This document shows, one piece after another, positions 1-7,047 of a stretch of 14,143 nt of DNA; within the stretch, counting starts at the first letter, position 1; the number at the start of each line of letters is the position of its first letter. The stretch lies in assembly GCA_024635855.1 (NCBI GenBank), contig JAGXHZ010000053.1, positions 1 to 14,143 on the forward strand, written 5' to 3'. The position numbers were made by a program, and so were the translations under genes. Below the pieces are notes generated by a model. The model searched no databases and was not told the origin of the DNA. It saw nothing but the letters and a program-made list of their open reading frames with translations. The stretch comes from Sulfuricurvum sp. GTDB lineage: Bacteria; Campylobacterota; Campylobacteria; Campylobacterales; Sulfurimonadaceae.

Positions 1-50
1 AGAATTTTTGTGGGGACATAAGCTCCAATAGAGCGGAAGGCTGCATACAT
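1..50 (-). CDS. fabH: 3-oxoacyl-ACP synthase III (FabH), N-terminal fragment
   Basis: Only the first 16 codons lie inside the window; the gene continues past the left edge. The peptide begins MYAAFRSIGAYVPTKI, which fits the FabH N-terminus, where the first strand is followed by a G-x-Y-x-P turn. An AAAGG ribosome-binding site sits about 7 bases upstream of the ATG. It starts 24 bases after the plsX stop on the same strand, and plsX-fabH is a very common order. FabH condenses acetyl-CoA with malonyl-ACP to start fatty acid synthesis in the cytoplasm. The call rests mostly on gene order, because the fragment is short. Confidence 0.8.
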   Translation of the reverse strand, partial: MYAAFRSIGAYVPTKI

Positions 51-74
51 GGTGTACCTTTGTGTCAGGCTAGT

Positions 75-1064
75 TTAGTTTTTAAGTTCTTCAAGACGAT
101 TTTCTATGTGTACATTTACACCTGTATCGACGTAGCGAATTGCTTGGAAAATAGCATTTTTAATGGCTTTAGGATTGCTTTTACCGTGACTTACAATCGC
201 ACATCCTTTGATTCCAACGAGAGGTGCTCCGCCAATCTCGGCGTAATCAATCTCTTTTTTCAGTAAATGAAATACTTTACGCATCAGCAACGCACCGGTA
301 ATTGCAATAGGTGATTTGCGAATGTACTCTTTGATGAAGTAACTGATTGTAGAGGCTACACCCTCAGAGGCTTTGAGAACCAAATTACCGATAAATCCAT
401 CACAAATGATAACATCACAAGAGCCGTCAAAGATATTGTTACCTTCGACATTACCGATAAATCCTTGCTGACCTTCAAGTAATTTGAATGCTTCTTTGGT
501 GATTTCATTTCCCTTGGAAGCTTCTTCACCGTTAGCAAGTAAGCCAACACGTGGATTAGCTATTTTGAACATGTCTTGAGCGTAATAGTATCCCATAATT
601 CCAAATTGAGAGAGGTGCTCAGCCTTGCAGTCAACATTGGCTCCGGCATCCATCAAGATACTGCGTTTCCCACTTTTAGTCGGCATGGATGTAACCAATG
701 CCGGACGTAATACGTTTTTTAACCGCCCTAATCGAAGCGTTGCAAGGGTCATTGTAGCACCGCTATGTCCTGCACTTACAACACCGTCAGCTTGACCGTT
801 TCGAACCAGTTCTACGGCTTTGTAGATAGAGCTGTCTTGACGCTTGAGCGCATCTGTCGCTGCATCACCCATATCGATAACATCATTTGCTTCGATAATT
901 AAAATCTTGTCTTTATAGCCCTTGGGTAGCAAAGACAAAATTTCATCTTTTTTGCCAACCAAAATTGCTTCGAACTTTTTCTCTTTAAGAGCTTCTATGG
1001 TTCCTTTAACAATTGGTTCAGGACCGAAGTCCCCACCCATTGCATCAATAGCAATTCTGATCAT
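75..1064 (-). CDS. plsX: Phosphate acyltransferase PlsX
   Basis: PlsX makes acyl-phosphate from acyl-ACP, which PlsY then uses to acylate glycerol-3-phosphate in phospholipid synthesis; it is a peripheral membrane enzyme. The 329-residue product opens with [15 protein letters not shown], the family's signature N-terminus (DAMGGD at residues 7-12), and carries the conserved SAGHSGA segment and later glycine-rich stretches (CDGFIGN, GGAPLVG). Length is normal for the family. A TTG directly before the chosen ATG could start one codon earlier (position 1067); it directly follows the rpmF stop codon, so the two genes are almost certainly translationally coupled. A GGTGAG that could bind ribosomes lies inside the end of rpmF. 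Neighbours rpmF and fabH match the conserved rpmF-plsX-fabH cluster. Confidence 0.96.
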   Translation of the reverse strand: MIRIAIDAMGGDFGPEPIVKGTIEALKEKKFEAILVGKKDEILSLLPKGYKDKILIIEANDVIDMGDAATDALKRQDSSIYKAVELVRNGQADGVVSAGHSGATMTLATLRLGRLKNVLRPALVTSMPTKSGKRSILMDAGANVDCKAEHLSQFGIMGYYYAQDMFKIANPRVGLLANGEEASKGNEITKEAFKLLEGQQGFIGNVEGNNIFDGSCDVIICDGFIGNLVLKASEGVASTISYFIKEYIRKSPIAITGALLMRKVFHLLKKEIDYAEIGGAPLVGIKGCAIVSHGKSNPKAIKNAIFQAIRYVDTGVNVHIENRLEELKN

Positions 1065-1067
1065 CAA

Positions 1068-1217
1068 TTATTTATACTCACCGGTAACTGGGTTAGCGTA
1101 ATGAGACAATTTATACGTGCCGTCTTTGTCTTTAACTGGACGAGCAAGTGAAACTTTATAGTGAGTTCTGCGTTTTGCTGCGCGAGTGTGACTCACTCTT
1201 CTTTTAGGTACTGCCAT
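1068..1217 (-). CDS. rpmF: 50S ribosomal protein L32
   Basis: This 49-residue gene encodes L32 of the large ribosomal subunit. It begins [20 protein letters not shown], the family hallmark, and ends NPVTGEYK. Many L32 proteins carry two CxxC pairs that bind zinc; this one has no cysteine at all, as in other Campylobacterota, so it is a zinc-independent form. An AGGG ribosome-binding site lies about 10 bases upstream of the ATG. The stop codon touches the start of plsX, and the DUF177 gene ends 26 bases upstream, giving the widely conserved DUF177-rpmF-plsX order. Confidence 0.96.
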   Translation of the reverse strand: MAVPKRRVSHTRAAKRRTHYKVSLARPVKDKDGTYKLSHYANPVTGEYK

Positions 1218-1243
1218 AGTATTGATCCCTTTCTATTTAAATT

Positions 1244-1618
1244 TTAGAACTCTTGTTCTATTGTTTTGCCTTCGCAAAGCGAACAGCAAAAATAATCGCT
1301 TTTAATGAGCTCAACTTCAGAGCTTAAAAGCTCTTCCATGTCAATCATTGGCGTCGTGATTTCTACAATATCAAGCTCATCTTCATTGTCACTTATGATA
1401 CCGTCTGAAAGATAAAAAAAGAGTTCTTCATTAAGGACTCTTTCAATGTTTTCAGCACATAAATCACAAGGCATTGAGATGCTTCCCGTTATTGTACCGT
1501 TTAACTGTGCAATTTTACCTTTTTTATGAACCAAAGTTCCTTTAAAAAAGACATTTTCCACGACAACGTCAAACTCTAAGGGGATAGAGTTTAAGTGTTT
1601 AAATGGAATTAAATTCAC
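1244..1618 (-). CDS. DUF177/YceD family protein, likely ribosome-linked
   Basis: A 124-residue protein of the DUF177 (YceD) family. The family is nearly always encoded beside rpmF and has been linked to 23S rRNA accumulation; its biochemistry is not settled. Visible here are the FDV..FKGTL..KKGKIAQLNGTITGS beta-rich core and a cysteine pair CDLC (C51, C54), with a second cluster near the end (C111, C112, C115 in CCSLC). Four of these could bind a metal. The start is a GTG that directly follows the ndk stop codon (TAA-GTG), so translation is probably coupled to ndk. No other start lies nearby. The middle (residues 73-104) is acidic. Family call is firm; function is inferred from context. Confidence 0.85.
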   Translation of the reverse strand: MNLIPFKHLNSIPLEFDVVVENVFFKGTLVHKKGKIAQLNGTITGSISMPCDLCAENIERVLNEELFFYLSDGIISDNEDELDIVEITTPMIDMEELLSSEVELIKSDYFCCSLCEGKTIEQEF

Positions 1619-2032
1619 TTAGGAAATCTCGCGTCCTGAAAAGAAAAACGCAATTTCATTTTTAGCGTTTTCAACTGAATCACTACCGTGAACAGCATTT
1701 GCATCAATGTTTTCAGCGAAATCAGCACGGATAGTACCAGCTTCTGCTTCTTTAGGGTTAGTAGCACCCATTAAATCACGATTTCGTAGAACAGCGTTTT
1801 CGCCTTCAAGAACCGTAATAACTACAGGACCGCTTACCATAAAATCAACAAGGTCGTTGAAGAAAGGGCGAGCAGCGTGTACTGCGTAGAATGCTTCAGC
1901 GTCTTGACGGCTAAGCTGAACTTTTTTGGTAGCTGCGATTTTAAGACCATCTGTCTCAAAACGATCCAAAATTTTTCCAATGACACCTTTTGCTACGGCG
2001 TCAGGCTTGATGATTGACAATGTTTGTTCCAT
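1619..2032 (-). CDS. ndk: Nucleoside diphosphate kinase
   Basis: Ndk transfers the gamma phosphate from ATP to nucleoside diphosphates through a phosphohistidine and balances NTP and dNTP pools in the cytoplasm. The 137-residue product starts [16 protein letters not shown] (the family N-terminus) and contains [11 protein letters not shown] and the active-site NAVHGSDS, with the catalytic histidine at residue 115. The ATG at 2032 is chosen because AGGAG lies 5 bases upstream; the TTG one codon earlier would leave only 2 bases. It is the first gene after a clear promoter and reads into DUF177, rpmF, plsX and fabH, so it probably leads that operon. Confidence 0.97.
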   Translation of the reverse strand: MEQTLSIIKPDAVAKGVIGKILDRFETDGLKIAATKKVQLSRQDAEAFYAVHAARPFFNDLVDFMVSGPVVITVLEGENAVLRNRDLMGATNPKEAEAGTIRADFAENIDANAVHGSDSVENAKNEIAFFFSGREIS

Positions 2033-2066
2033 CAATGCTCCTGTTTTATGTAAATAATAGAGCGGG

Positions 2067-2072
2067 ATTATA
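2067..2072 (-). promoter_or_regulatory. -10 box of the ndk operon promoter
   Basis: A perfect TATAAT is read on the minus strand (context TTTCGCTATAATCC). The predicted transcript start is near 2060, leaving a leader of about 28 bases that includes the AGGAG site. No convincing -35 hexamer is visible, which is usual for Campylobacterota sigma-70 promoters, where T-rich tracts replace it. Confidence 0.7.
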
Positions 2073-2124
2073 GCGAAATAATAATTTGAGTAATATTAAA
2101 GAAGAAGAAAAAGGGGAAAGAAAG

Positions 2125-2153
2125 ATTTTTGAAGGGAATTATCCTTCAAAAAT
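2125..2153 (-). terminator. Hairpin terminator after the ferredoxin gene
   Basis: A perfect 11-bp stem (2125-2135 with 2143-2153) closes a 7-base loop, starting 3 bases past the ferredoxin stop codon. On the minus strand it is followed by a pyrimidine-rich run (CTTTCTTTCCCCTTTTT). The stem is A/T-rich at its base with GAAGG/CCTTC near the loop. It separates the ferredoxin gene from the ndk promoter. Confidence 0.75.
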
Positions 2154-2156
2154 GAT

Positions 2157-2441
2157 TTAATCTACGACGTTTGCTTTACTTGAACGCATTTCAGCGCTGA
2201 TATCATCACGGTGTGCCGGACTTTCGCCAACTTCATCCCATGTAATACAACCCTCAGTCGGACAAGCAGTCGCACATGCAGGAACATCGTGGTGACCTAC
2301 ACATTCGACACATTTGTCGCCATAAACGTAGTAAATTTCTTCACCCGTCGGGTTATCATCCTCGTCTACGATTGCTTCTACCGGACACTCGTCGATACAA
2401 GCGCCACAGTTAATACAGGTGTCGTTAATAACTACTGCCAT
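2157..2441 (-). CDS. 2[4Fe-4S] ferredoxin, Alvin type
   Basis: A 94-residue cytoplasmic electron carrier. The first cluster motif is C9xxC12xxC15xxxC19P. The second has the stretched spacing C44xxC47 x8 C56xxxC60P, with an extra cysteine at 65. That eight-residue insertion and the longer C-terminal tail are the marks of the Chromatium vinosum (Alvin) type of low-potential ferredoxin, common in Campylobacterota. There it serves pyruvate and 2-oxoglutarate oxidoreductases and, in autotrophs, the reductive TCA cycle; which partner applies here is inference. AGGAG lies 7 bases before the ATG. It appears to be a single-gene unit between its own promoter and terminator. Confidence 0.93.
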   Translation of the reverse strand: MAVVINDTCINCGACIDECPVEAIVDEDDNPTGEEIYYVYGDKCVECVGHHDVPACATACPTEGCITWDEVGESPAHRDDISAEMRSSKANVVD

Positions 2442-2469
2442 AGGTTCTCCTAAATTATAAATATGGGTA

Positions 2470-2475
2470 ACTATA
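2470..2475 (-). promoter_or_regulatory. -10 box of the ferredoxin promoter
   Basis: TATAGT is read on the minus strand and preceded by TGT, giving an extended -10 (TGTTATAGT). The predicted start lies near 2463, about 22 bases before the ATG. The T-rich stretch upstream (2490-2512 region) fits the Campylobacterota pattern. A TATAAT nearer the gene (2451-2459 region) is too close to the ribosome-binding site to be used. Confidence 0.5.
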
Positions 2476-2544
2476 ACAGAAGAATTTTAAAGGTAGCTAA
2501 AAAAAGAAAAGTTTTAGTGGATTTTCAAGTGCGGGTGTTACCTC

Positions 2545-2575
2545 TTGTCATCCCCGATTAAATGTGGAATGACAA
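2545..2575 (-). terminator. Inverted repeat after metK, possible terminator
   Basis: Arms TTGTCATTCC and GGGATGACAA (minus strand) pair over 10 bp with one G-U, around an 11-base loop. The start of the stem lies about 10 bases past the metK stop. No T-run follows on the minus strand, so it may instead be a remnant of an extragenic palindrome (the GTCATTCC word is common in such repeats) or a 3' end protected by structure. Confidence 0.45.
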
Positions 2576-2585
2576 AGAGAAAAGA

Positions 2586-3743
2586 TTACAGCCCTAAGTA
2601 GGCTCGAATGGCATCTGCTTTATCGGTTTTTTCCCAGGTAAATTCAGGAAGTTCACGTCCAAAATGCCCATAAGCAGCAGTTTTACGATAGATCGGTCGT
2701 AATAAGTCGAGTGATTCAATAATACCGCGAGGGGTAAGATCAAACAGTTCGTTGACACACGCTTCGATTTTTTCTTCGGCAACAACAGCAGTACCGTGCG
2801 TGTTAACCATGATGGAGATAGGCTTAACGACTCCGATTGCGTAGGATACTTGGATGGTAGCACGATCACACGCACCTGAAGCAACAAGATTTTTAGCCAC
2901 ATGGCGAGCAGCGTATGCAGCTGAACGATCCACTTTGGTCGGATCTTTACCGCTAAACGCTCCGCCTCCGTGAGGACATGCCCCGCCGTAGGTATCGACA
3001 ATGATTTTTCGTCCCGTAAGTCCCGCATCCCCTTGAGGACCTCCGATAACAAATTTACCGGTTGGATTGATGTGATAAACAATATTTTCAGCTCGTAGTT
3101 CCTTAGGAATAACGTACTCGATGACTTCTTTGATAATATCTGCATGCAATTTTTCTTGAGAAATTTCAGGGGCGTGTTGTGTGGAGACAACTACGGTTTC
3201 AACGGATACGGGTTTGTCATCCACATATCGAATACTGACTTGTGTTTTTCCATCAGGACGAAGGTAAGGGATAATACCCTCTTTACGCACTTGCGCTAAG
3301 CGCTCTGCAAGACGGTGTGATAGGTGGATAGGCAATGGCATAAGCACTTCGGTTTCACGGCATGCGTAACCAAACATTAATCCTTGATCTCCCGCACCGA
3401 TCTCACCATCTGCTTGGTCAACACCTTGGTTGATGTCGGGAGATTGTTCACCGATACCGTTGAGGACTGCACATGAGCGGTAATCAAATCCGTAAGTTGC
3501 ATCAGTATAGCCGATTTCACGAACGACTTGGCGGGCAATTTCTTGCATTGGGGCATACGCGGTGGTTTTAAGCTCACCGGCAATAACACAAAACCCATTG
3601 GAAACAAGCGTTTCGCAAGCCACACGCGCTTTTGTATCATGTTCGATGATGTAATCTAAAATCGCATCACTAATTTGATCTGCCATCTTATCGGGATGTC
3701 CCTCGGTGACGGATTCAGAAGTGAAGATGTACTCTTTTGGCAT
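2586..3743 (-). CDS. metK: S-adenosylmethionine synthetase
   Basis: MetK joins ATP and methionine to make S-adenosylmethionine, the cell's main methyl donor, releasing phosphate and pyrophosphate. The 385-residue product carries the ATP-binding GHPDK at residues 15-19, the GAGDQG loop, and the phosphate-binding GGGAFSGKD segment; length is normal. The start ATG has AAGGA 5 bases upstream. The gene is transcribed from a promoter embedded in the end of the preceding phosphoribosyltransferase gene and is followed by an inverted repeat. No SAM riboswitch was recognised in the roughly 40-base leader. Confidence 0.98.
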   Translation of the reverse strand: MPKEYIFTSESVTEGHPDKMADQISDAILDYIIEHDTKARVACETLVSNGFCVIAGELKTTAYAPMQEIARQVVREIGYTDATYGFDYRSCAVLNGIGEQSPDINQGVDQADGEIGAGDQGLMFGYACRETEVLMPLPIHLSHRLAERLAQVRKEGIIPYLRPDGKTQVSIRYVDDKPVSVETVVVSTQHAPEISQEKLHADIIKEVIEYVIPKELRAENIVYHINPTGKFVIGGPQGDAGLTGRKIIVDTYGGACPHGGGAFSGKDPTKVDRSAAYAARHVAKNLVASGACDRATIQVSYAIGVVKPISIMVNTHGTAVVAEEKIEACVNELFDLTPRGIIESLDLLRPIYRKTAAYGHFGRELPEFTWEKTDKADAIRAYLGL

Positions 3744-3790
3744 AACAATCCTTGGTGGATAAAATATTGAAAAGTTTTCTAATTGTGCGG

Positions 3791-3796
3791 ATTATA
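3791..3796 (-). promoter_or_regulatory. -10 box of the metK promoter, inside the upstream gene's stop region
   Basis: An extended -10 TGGTATAAT is read on the minus strand. Its TATAAT overlaps the last valine and TAA stop codons of the phosphoribosyltransferase gene. The predicted start lies near 3784, about 40 bases before the metK ATG. Confidence 0.65.
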
Positions 3797-4247
3797 CCAA
3801 ATTGATTTTTAAGAAATCTCTTTCCCAAAAAAAATCAATCCAATCCGTAGCTTCATATAAGAAAAAATCAGGCTGAACGAGGGCAGTGGGCTTGGTGAAG
3901 AGTGAAGCGGTTTTAAAAATAACATCAGGGTTATTGCTTTGTATAAGTAGCAAAAGAGTATGGAGTGTTTGACCGCTGTCAACAATATCATCAACTATTA
4001 AAATACGTTTAGAGGGTGAGAATGTTGATTCACCTAGTATGGTTAGTGCTGTACGCTGTTCATCTCCATCATAACTTTCACATCGAATGCTTTGAAGATT
4101 TCGTACATCCAAATGCATACACAAAGCATGGGCTAAGGTCATCCCTCCTCGTGCAACGGCTAAAATAGTATCGGGTTGAAAGGTTTCACAAAGAGACCCA
4201 AGACGAGGAACATCAGTTTTAAATTGGTTAAAGTCATAGTATGTCAT
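3792..4247 (-). CDS. Gpt-like purine phosphoribosyltransferase
   Basis: A 151-residue type I phosphoribosyltransferase. The PRPP-binding motif RILIVDDIVDSG and an upstream ILAVARGGMTLA loop are clear. Together with the CESYDGD segment and the overall length, they resemble bacterial xanthine-guanine phosphoribosyltransferase (Gpt, about 152 residues), which salvages purine bases to nucleotides. The base preference cannot be read from sequence. The chosen start (MTYYDF) lies 8 codons inside an upstream ATG at 4271; that longer form has no ribosome-binding site and its ATG would sit at the expected transcript start, so the shorter form is preferred. The gene is divergent from der and overlaps the metK promoter at its 3' end. 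Confidence 0.8.
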   Translation of the reverse strand: MTYYDFNQFKTDVPRLGSLCETFQPDTILAVARGGMTLAHALCMHLDVRNLQSIRCESYDGDEQRTALTILGESTFSPSKRILIVDDIVDSGQTLHTLLLLIQSNNPDVIFKTASLFTKPTALVQPDFFLYEATDWIDFFWERDFLKINLV

Positions 4248-4275
4248 CTCAAAATCATACCCTAAGTGCATTTAC

Positions 4276-4283
4276 GCTATAAT
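4276..4283. promoter_or_regulatory. Overlapping divergent -10 boxes, der (+) and phosphoribosyltransferase (-)
   Basis: GCTATAAT gives a perfect TATAAT at 4278-4283 on the plus strand for der (predicted start near 4290, leader about 20 bases). The same bases read ATTATAGC on the minus strand, offering TATAGC at 4281-4276 for the phosphoribosyltransferase gene, about 20-25 bases before its chosen start. The plus-strand element is strong; the minus-strand one is weaker. Confidence 0.55.
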
Positions 4284-4309
4284 GAAACACTTATTTAAAA
4301 AGGCAATTA

Positions 4310-5836
4310 ATGCAAAAATTAGCCATTATCGGTAAACCAAACGTTGGCAAAAGTTCTTTGTTCAACCGTTTACTGAAACAGCGTGACGCGATTACCTCCG
4401 AACAAGCAGGTACAACGCGAGATGTCAAAAAACGTGTCGCCGTAGTTGTCGATAAACAAGTCGAAATTCTCGACACAGGCGGATTGGACGAGGGGTGCGA
4501 ACTTTTCGATCGAATCAAAGAAAAATCGCTTGAAGCGGCGCATAAAGCGGACATTATCCTCTTTATGGTGGACGGTAAAAGTTTACCTGAAGAGGACGAT
4601 AAAAAACTTTTTTATGAGCTTGAAGCGATGGGAAAATCGATTGCATTGGTCGTCAATAAAATTGACAATGACAAGATGCAAGAGAAGCTTTGGGAATATT
4701 ATGAGTTTGGTACGAATAATATTTTCGGTATTTCTGTTTCGCATAATCGTTCTATTTTGCCATTGTTAAATTGGGTTGCTTCGGTACTTCCTGAATCCGC
4801 AATCGTTCAGCCAGAGCCTGAAGCGGGTGAAGAGGGAGACGACGATCAAATGGATGGTTTTGATTCGTTTGTTGAATCGTATGATGAAGAGTCGGATGAC
4901 GACGATGATGATATGGACGACGAAGATGACGATGGAGAGATGAAAGGTGATCTTGCAGAGATGGAAGAAGCGTTCAAAGGTCTTGTAAAAGAGTATGAAC
5001 CCGGAAATACCGATAAGATGAAAGTGGCTATCATCGGTCGTGTCAACGTCGGAAAGAGTTCACTTCTTAATGCGCTTTTGGGTGAAGAACGTTCGGTCGT
5101 GAGTTCGGTTGCCGGGACAACGATTGACCCTATCGATGAAGAGGTTGAGTATGAGGGTAAAAAAATTACCTTTATCGACACGGCGGGGATTCGTAAGCGC
5201 GGGAAGATTTTAGGAATTGAAAAATACGCTCTTATGCGTACCGAAGAGATGCTTGAAAATGCAGATATCGCTTTACTTGTTCTCGATGCGTCACAGCCGT
5301 TTATGGATTTGGATGAAAAAATCGCCGGTTTTGTCGATAAAAATCGCCTCGCGTGTTTGATTGTCCTCAATAAATGGGACATGGCTCCAAAAGAAGATTA
5401 TGAAAAAATTATCCTTGAAGTACGGGATCGCTTTAAATTTTTGAGCTATGCTCCGATCATTACAATTTCGGCGCAAAGCAAACAGCGCGTACACCGAATT
5501 TTCGATATGTTGCTCAAAATTAATGAAAACTACTCGCAGCGTATTTCGACGAGCAAGCTCAATGAGGTAATCCAAGCAGCAATGCGTAAGCATATCTTGC
5601 CAAGTATCAACGGTATGAATATCCGTCTGTATTTCGCAACCCAGTACGATATTCGTCCTCCGCGTATTGCATTGATTATGAACAAGCCTCAAGGGTTACA
5701 CTTTAGTTATCGCCGTTATTTGACGAATCAGATGCGAGAGCAGTTTGATTTTGAGGGGACGCCGGTACTCTTTAAAGCAAAAAGTAAAAACGTTTCTAAA
5801 AAACCACAAACGCATAAGAAAAGAGCGATGTGGTAA
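4310..5836 (+). CDS. der: Ribosome assembly GTPase Der (EngA) with acidic linker
   Basis: Der is a tandem GTPase that binds the 50S subunit late in assembly. The 508-residue product has a first G domain (GKPNVGKS at 8-15, DTGG, NKID), a second (GRVNVGKS from 243, DTAG, NKWD) and a C-terminal KH-like domain with the conserved PPRIALIMNKP segment. The linker between the G domains (about residues 168-235) is strikingly acidic, with runs of aspartate (SDDDDDDMDDEDDDG), making the protein longer than the usual 440-490 residues. An AAAGG site lies 6 bases before the ATG, behind a strong TATAAT. The C-terminal tail is basic (KAKSKNVSKKPQTHKKRAMW), perhaps an rRNA contact. Confidence 0.97.
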   Translation: MQKLAIIGKPNVGKSSLFNRLLKQRDAITSEQAGTTRDVKKRVAVVVDKQVEILDTGGLDEGCELFDRIKEKSLEAAHKADIILFMVDGKSLPEEDDKKLFYELEAMGKSIALVVNKIDNDKMQEKLWEYYEFGTNNIFGISVSHNRSILPLLNWVASVLPESAIVQPEPEAGEEGDDDQMDGFDSFVESYDEESDDDDDDMDDEDDDGEMKGDLAEMEEAFKGLVKEYEPGNTDKMKVAIIGRVNVGKSSLLNALLGEERSVVSSVAGTTIDPIDEEVEYEGKKITFIDTAGIRKRGKILGIEKYALMRTEEMLENADIALLVLDASQPFMDLDEKIAGFVDKNRLACLIVLNKWDMAPKEDYEKIILEVRDRFKFLSYAPIITISAQSKQRVHRIFDMLLKINENYSQRISTSKLNEVIQAAMRKHILPSINGMNIRLYFATQYDIRPPRIALIMNKPQGLHFSYRRYLTNQMREQFDFEGTPVLFKAKSKNVSKKPQTHKKRAMW

Positions 5837-5860
5837 ACCGCCCCTTGTTTTGATAACTTT

Positions 5861-5932
5861 CCCGTTCGTGGTGAGCTTGTCGAACCATGAGCTTTGTTTT
5901 CATTCACCCTTCGACAGGCTCAGGGCGAACGG
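5861..5932 (+). repeat. Paired-hairpin extragenic repeat, copy A
   Basis: A 72-bp element 24 bases after the der stop. Its outer ends are inverted (CCGTTCG and CGAACGG). The left arm folds on itself (CGTGGT 5867-5872 with ACCATG 5884-5889, loop GAGCTTGTCGA); the right arm folds likewise with a CCC/GGG stem. Orientation: TGG-type arm first, the same as copy C and opposite to copy B. It may also end der transcripts. Confidence 0.85.
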
Positions 5933-5962
5933 ATGCCACCTCTGTCGTTCCTGACTTAATTA

Positions 5963-5973
5963 GGAATCCAGCT
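5963..5973 (-). repeat. Fragment of a second palindromic repeat (left edge)
   Basis: GGAATCCAGCT here is the exact reverse complement of 7453-7463, which begins a fuller palindromic element at the other end of the island. With only 11 bases matching, it is best read as a truncated remnant. The rest of the 223-bp gap between der and the next gene holds repeat copy A and a promoter. Confidence 0.35.
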
Positions 5974-6018
5974 TATTAAATCACAAAAACCTATAGTTTA
6001 ATTTTTTATTGTTTTTGC

Positions 6019-6024
6019 TATAAT
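6019..6024 (+). promoter_or_regulatory. -10 box of the lipoprotein gene promoter
   Basis: A perfect TATAAT is preceded by TGC (TTTTTGCTATAAT), an extended -10, with a long T-rich stretch upstream (from about 5997). The predicted start is near 6031, giving a leader of about 30 bases with an AAGAGG ribosome-binding site. Confidence 0.7.
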
Positions 6025-6059
6025 CAAGTATTCATTCCTAATAAAAAAAGAGGTATAAA

Positions 6060-6347
6060 GTGAAATATATCAATGTAACGTTATTGTTTTCAATTGTTAT
6101 TTTTTTCAGTGCTTGTGCTGAGAAATCTGGTGTTTATCCAGCGGGAAACAATACGCATTCAATATCTAATCAAGCATCATCAGGCTTTTCTGGTATGCAA
6201 GATATTCGAACAGATGCCTATAAAGAAGCTTCACAGTATTGTCAAAATTTGAATAAAAACTTCGAAGTGATAAGTAATGAAGAAACTAAACCTCCTTACA
6301 TTCTTGGAAATTACCCAAGGATTACTTTAACGTTTAAATGTATATAG
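6060..6347 (+). CDS. Small predicted lipoprotein, unknown function
   Basis: A 95-residue protein with a GTG start, fixed by AAGAGG 6 bases upstream and a strong promoter. The N-terminus is a lipoprotein signal: one lysine, a hydrophobic stretch (residues 4-18) and a lipobox FSAC, with C19 as the lipidated residue; phenylalanine at -3 is acceptable but not ideal. The mature part of about 77 residues starts with a flexible Ser/Asn/Gly-rich segment and ends in a small domain (AYKEASQYC...PRITLTFKC) whose two cysteines (C61, C94) could form a disulfide. This ending resembles a module of small proteobacterial lipoproteins, but I do not recognise a named family. It is more AT-rich than der and lies inside the repeat-bounded island. 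Confidence 0.75.
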   Translation: MKYINVTLLFSIVIFFSACAEKSGVYPAGNNTHSISNQASSGFSGMQDIRTDAYKEASQYCQNLNKNFEVISNEETKPPYILGNYPRITLTFKCI

Positions 6348-6423
6348 TTGTTCACTTTCACTCATTCCTATTGTCCTGAGATTGTGGAGGCGGTCATTTA
6401 TTATTTATGTGAAAAGGGAAAAA

Positions 6424-6933
6424 ATGAATCATGAAACGGTTGAGCAATTATTAAATTACGGTTTCATTGTACTGCAAATATTTGGAGCCACTTCCATTTT
6501 AGGCATTATAGGATTTCTCACAGCTTATTATGCATTGCCGCCAAATCTATCAATTGAAGAAGTAAAAGACAAAACTAAACATAATTTTGAATCAAGATTT
6601 GTCATTAAGAATATCGGAAAATTGCCTGCCTTCAATGTGATTGCTGATATATCTACCATGAATTTTCTAATGGGTAGCATCAATATGAGTAATCTGAATA
6701 CTAAAGATTGTGGTATTCCAATCAAAAAACTTGCAGCAGGTGAAAAGACTGAAATACCTGCTGTTCCACATATTGGTATGCCAGTAGGTTCCGATTTTCA
6801 ATCATGTGATTATAGTCTTAAATTAAAATATGAATTTCGCTTACCATTTTACAAAACTAGTATGGAAAAATACTGGTATGTAGAGCTACGCAATTCAGGA
6901 GAAGAGTTTGCTTGGCAAATTGCAATGCGTTAG
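6424..6933 (+). CDS. Membrane-anchored protein of unknown function
   Basis: A 169-residue protein that I do not recognise. The ATG at 6424 is chosen because AGGG lies 5 bases upstream; an upstream in-frame ATG (6382) lacks a site. One transmembrane helix (about residues 13-38) is followed by a soluble domain with alternating short hydrophobic strands (FVIKNIGKLPAFNVIADIS), suggesting a beta-sandwich. It has cysteines in KDCGIP and QSCDY. Charges around the helix do not settle which side the domain faces. The gene lies 76 bases after the lipoprotein gene with no promoter or terminator evident between, so they may be co-transcribed. AT-rich base composition and lack of a known homologue suggest acquired DNA. 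Confidence 0.65.
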   Translation: MNHETVEQLLNYGFIVLQIFGATSILGIIGFLTAYYALPPNLSIEEVKDKTKHNFESRFVIKNIGKLPAFNVIADISTMNFLMGSINMSNLNTKDCGIPIKKLAAGEKTEIPAVPHIGMPVGSDFQSCDYSLKLKYEFRLPFYKTSMEKYWYVELRNSGEEFAWQIAMR

Positions 6934-6957
6934 TAGGTATAGGTACGATGAATATTT

Positions 6958-7033
6958 CCCGTTCGCCCTGAGCTTGTCGAAGGGTGGATATTCACATAGA
7001 AGTTCATGGTTCGACAGGCTCACCACGAACGGG
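6958..7033 (-). repeat. Paired-hairpin extragenic repeat, copy B (inverted)
   Basis: A 76-bp element inverted relative to copies A and C. The right arm is the best hairpin of the set: GTTCATGGT (7002-7010) pairs with ACCACGAAC (7022-7030) over 9 bp with one mismatch (a G-U in the RNA from the minus strand), loop TCGACAGGCTC. The left arm has the CCC/GGG stem (CGCCCT with AGGGTG). It ends 14 bases beyond the stop of the GIY-YIG gene and could act as its terminator. Confidence 0.85.
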
Positions 7034-7047
7034 AGAGAAAATTTTCC

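Noticed and set aside
2545..2575. The inverted repeat after metK as another copy of the island repeats
   Set aside because: It shares only short words such as GTCATTCC with that class and lacks the GAGC(T/C)TGTCGA loop and the GGATTCCCGC core.
3744..3790. A SAM riboswitch in the metK leader
   Set aside because: The leader is only about 40 bases and shows no stem-loop set of any known SAM riboswitch class.
4846..5382. A 178-codon minus-strand open frame, rich in serine, opposite der
   Set aside because: It mirrors the Asp/Glu codon runs of the der linker; it has no recognisable domain, and der is unambiguous on the other strand.
5745..5954. A 69-codon plus-strand open frame across the end of der and repeat copy A
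   Set aside because: Its second half is a translation of the repeat (FPFVVSLSNHE...), a known artefact of this kind of element.
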